A DNA stretch of 13,626 bases from Bacteroidota bacterium (lineage in GTDB: Bacteria > Bacteroidota > Bacteroidia > NS11-12g > UBA9320). The stretch is taken from assembly GCA_024638525.1 (NCBI GenBank), contig JAHEKB010000039.1, positions 1-13,626 on the forward strand, written 5' to 3'. Both the position numbers and the translations under genes were made by a program. How positions within the stretch are numbered: position 1 is the first letter of the stretch; every line of letters begins with the position of its first letter. The notes beneath the pieces are model-generated. The model saw only the letters and a list, made by a program, of their open reading frames with translations. It did no database searches and was not told the origin of the DNA. Shown here in pieces: positions 13,161 through 13,626 of this stretch.

Positions 13161-13626
13161 CCTCATCAAACAGGCCTTTTTATCATACCTAGCACAGACC
13201 TCTCCTAGCCCTCCTCTGTACCAATTTAAAAAAGCCAAGGGAATCTATCTGATCGATGAAAACGGAAAGAAATACATAGACTTGATTTCTGGCATTGCGG
13301 TCAATAATGTAGGACACAGAAATAAAAAAGTCCTCAAAGCCATAAAGAAACAACTGAAGCATAGCATGCATCAGATGGTATATGGAGAATACATTATTCA
13401 AAGTCAAGTGAAACTGGCGAAGAAGCTGAGTGACATCTTGCCGGCATCACTAAATTCGGTCTATCTATTGAACAGTGGAAGCGAAGCAATTGAGGGTGCC
13501 ATAAAACTGGCAAAGAAACACAGCGGGAGAAACAAGCTGGTCGCCTTTAGAAATGCATACCACGGAAGTACTAGTGGAGCATTGAGCCTGATGGATAACA
13601 GTTATTATTCCGGTCCATTTAAACCG
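13150..13626 (+). CDS. Class III (PLP-dependent) aminotransferase, N-terminal part, truncated by window end
   Basis: At least 159 codons are open to the window end. The protein resembles the acetylornithine/ornithine/4-aminobutyrate aminotransferase group. It shows YLAQTSPSPP near the start, GIYLIDENGKKYIDLISGIA with the GH of VGHRN, HQMVYGEY, the PLP-phosphate segment NSGSEAIEGAIKLAK, and NAYHGSTSGALSLM. The PLP-binding lysine lies beyond the window. The substrate cannot be fixed. The start is uncertain: no in-frame ATG or GTG precedes the conserved region (the first in-frame ATG, 13366, is inside the fold), and TTG at 13150 is the only conventional alternative, placed at the end of the HU terminator T-run without a Shine-Dalgarno site. 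Confidence 0.8.
   Translation, partial: MHFCLIKQAFLSYLAQTSPSPPLYQFKKAKGIYLIDENGKKYIDLISGIAVNNVGHRNKKVLKAIKKQLKHSMHQMVYGEYIIQSQVKLAKKLSDILPASLNSVYLLNSGSEAIEGAIKLAKKHSGRNKLVAFRNAYHGSTSGALSLMDNSYYSGPFKP

Overview
The window looks like chromosomal DNA from a member of the Bacteroidota, probably a Cytophagales- or Saprospirales-like marine or soil bacterium; the order is a guess. The support comes from several sides. There is a TonB-dependent receptor with an N-terminal carboxypeptidase-regulatory-like domain, a DUF1599 protein, a BT_3928-type DoxX protein, and lipoproteins of Bacteroidota style. Several upstream regions fit the Bacteroidota promoter pattern (TTG/TTTG, about 19 bases, TAnnTTTG). 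Composition is AT-leaning with weak Shine-Dalgarno sites. Genes are packed tightly and no stretch above about 300 bases lacks a gene. I saw no tRNA, rRNA, insertion sequence or CRISPR array.

Layout. (1) 1-1327, plus strand: the 3' end of purB, a small CoA-binding-fold protein and a TPR lipoprotein, all overlapping. (2) 1311-3797, minus strand: a four-gene arsenic operon arsR-arsI-acr3-arsC with gaps of 1 and 3 bases and one overlap, read from a promoter whose -33 part lies in a palindrome. (3) 3802-8147, minus strand: a two-gene unit made of a predicted surface-exposed beta-helix lipoprotein followed by a TonB-dependent receptor. Upstream is a set of 11-bp-periodic repeats resembling a PhoB/OmpR-type activator site; a strong hairpin lies between the genes and a clear terminator follows. 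(4) 8221-9048, minus strand: folP. (5) 9055-12769, plus strand: DUF1599 protein, BT_3928-family DoxX protein, a DppB-type permease and shikimate kinase, every junction being a 4-base ATGA overlap. (6) 12826-13151: HU-type DNA-binding protein with its own promoter and terminator. (7) 13150-13626: the start of a class III aminotransferase, cut by the window end, with no ATG start.

How the genes work together. The ars genes form a plausible pathway: ArsR senses As(III), ArsC reduces arsenate, Acr3 exports arsenite, and the ArsI/CadI-type VOC protein may break C-As bonds of trivalent organoarsenicals or bind metal. The lipoprotein and TonB receptor look like a SusCD-like uptake pair without a SusD homologue; their substrate cannot be read from sequence, and the repeat array raises phosphate limitation as a possibility. 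The remaining genes (purB, folP, aroK, HU) are core metabolism or chromosome housekeeping, so the ars operon and the receptor pair look like accessory functions set between core genes.
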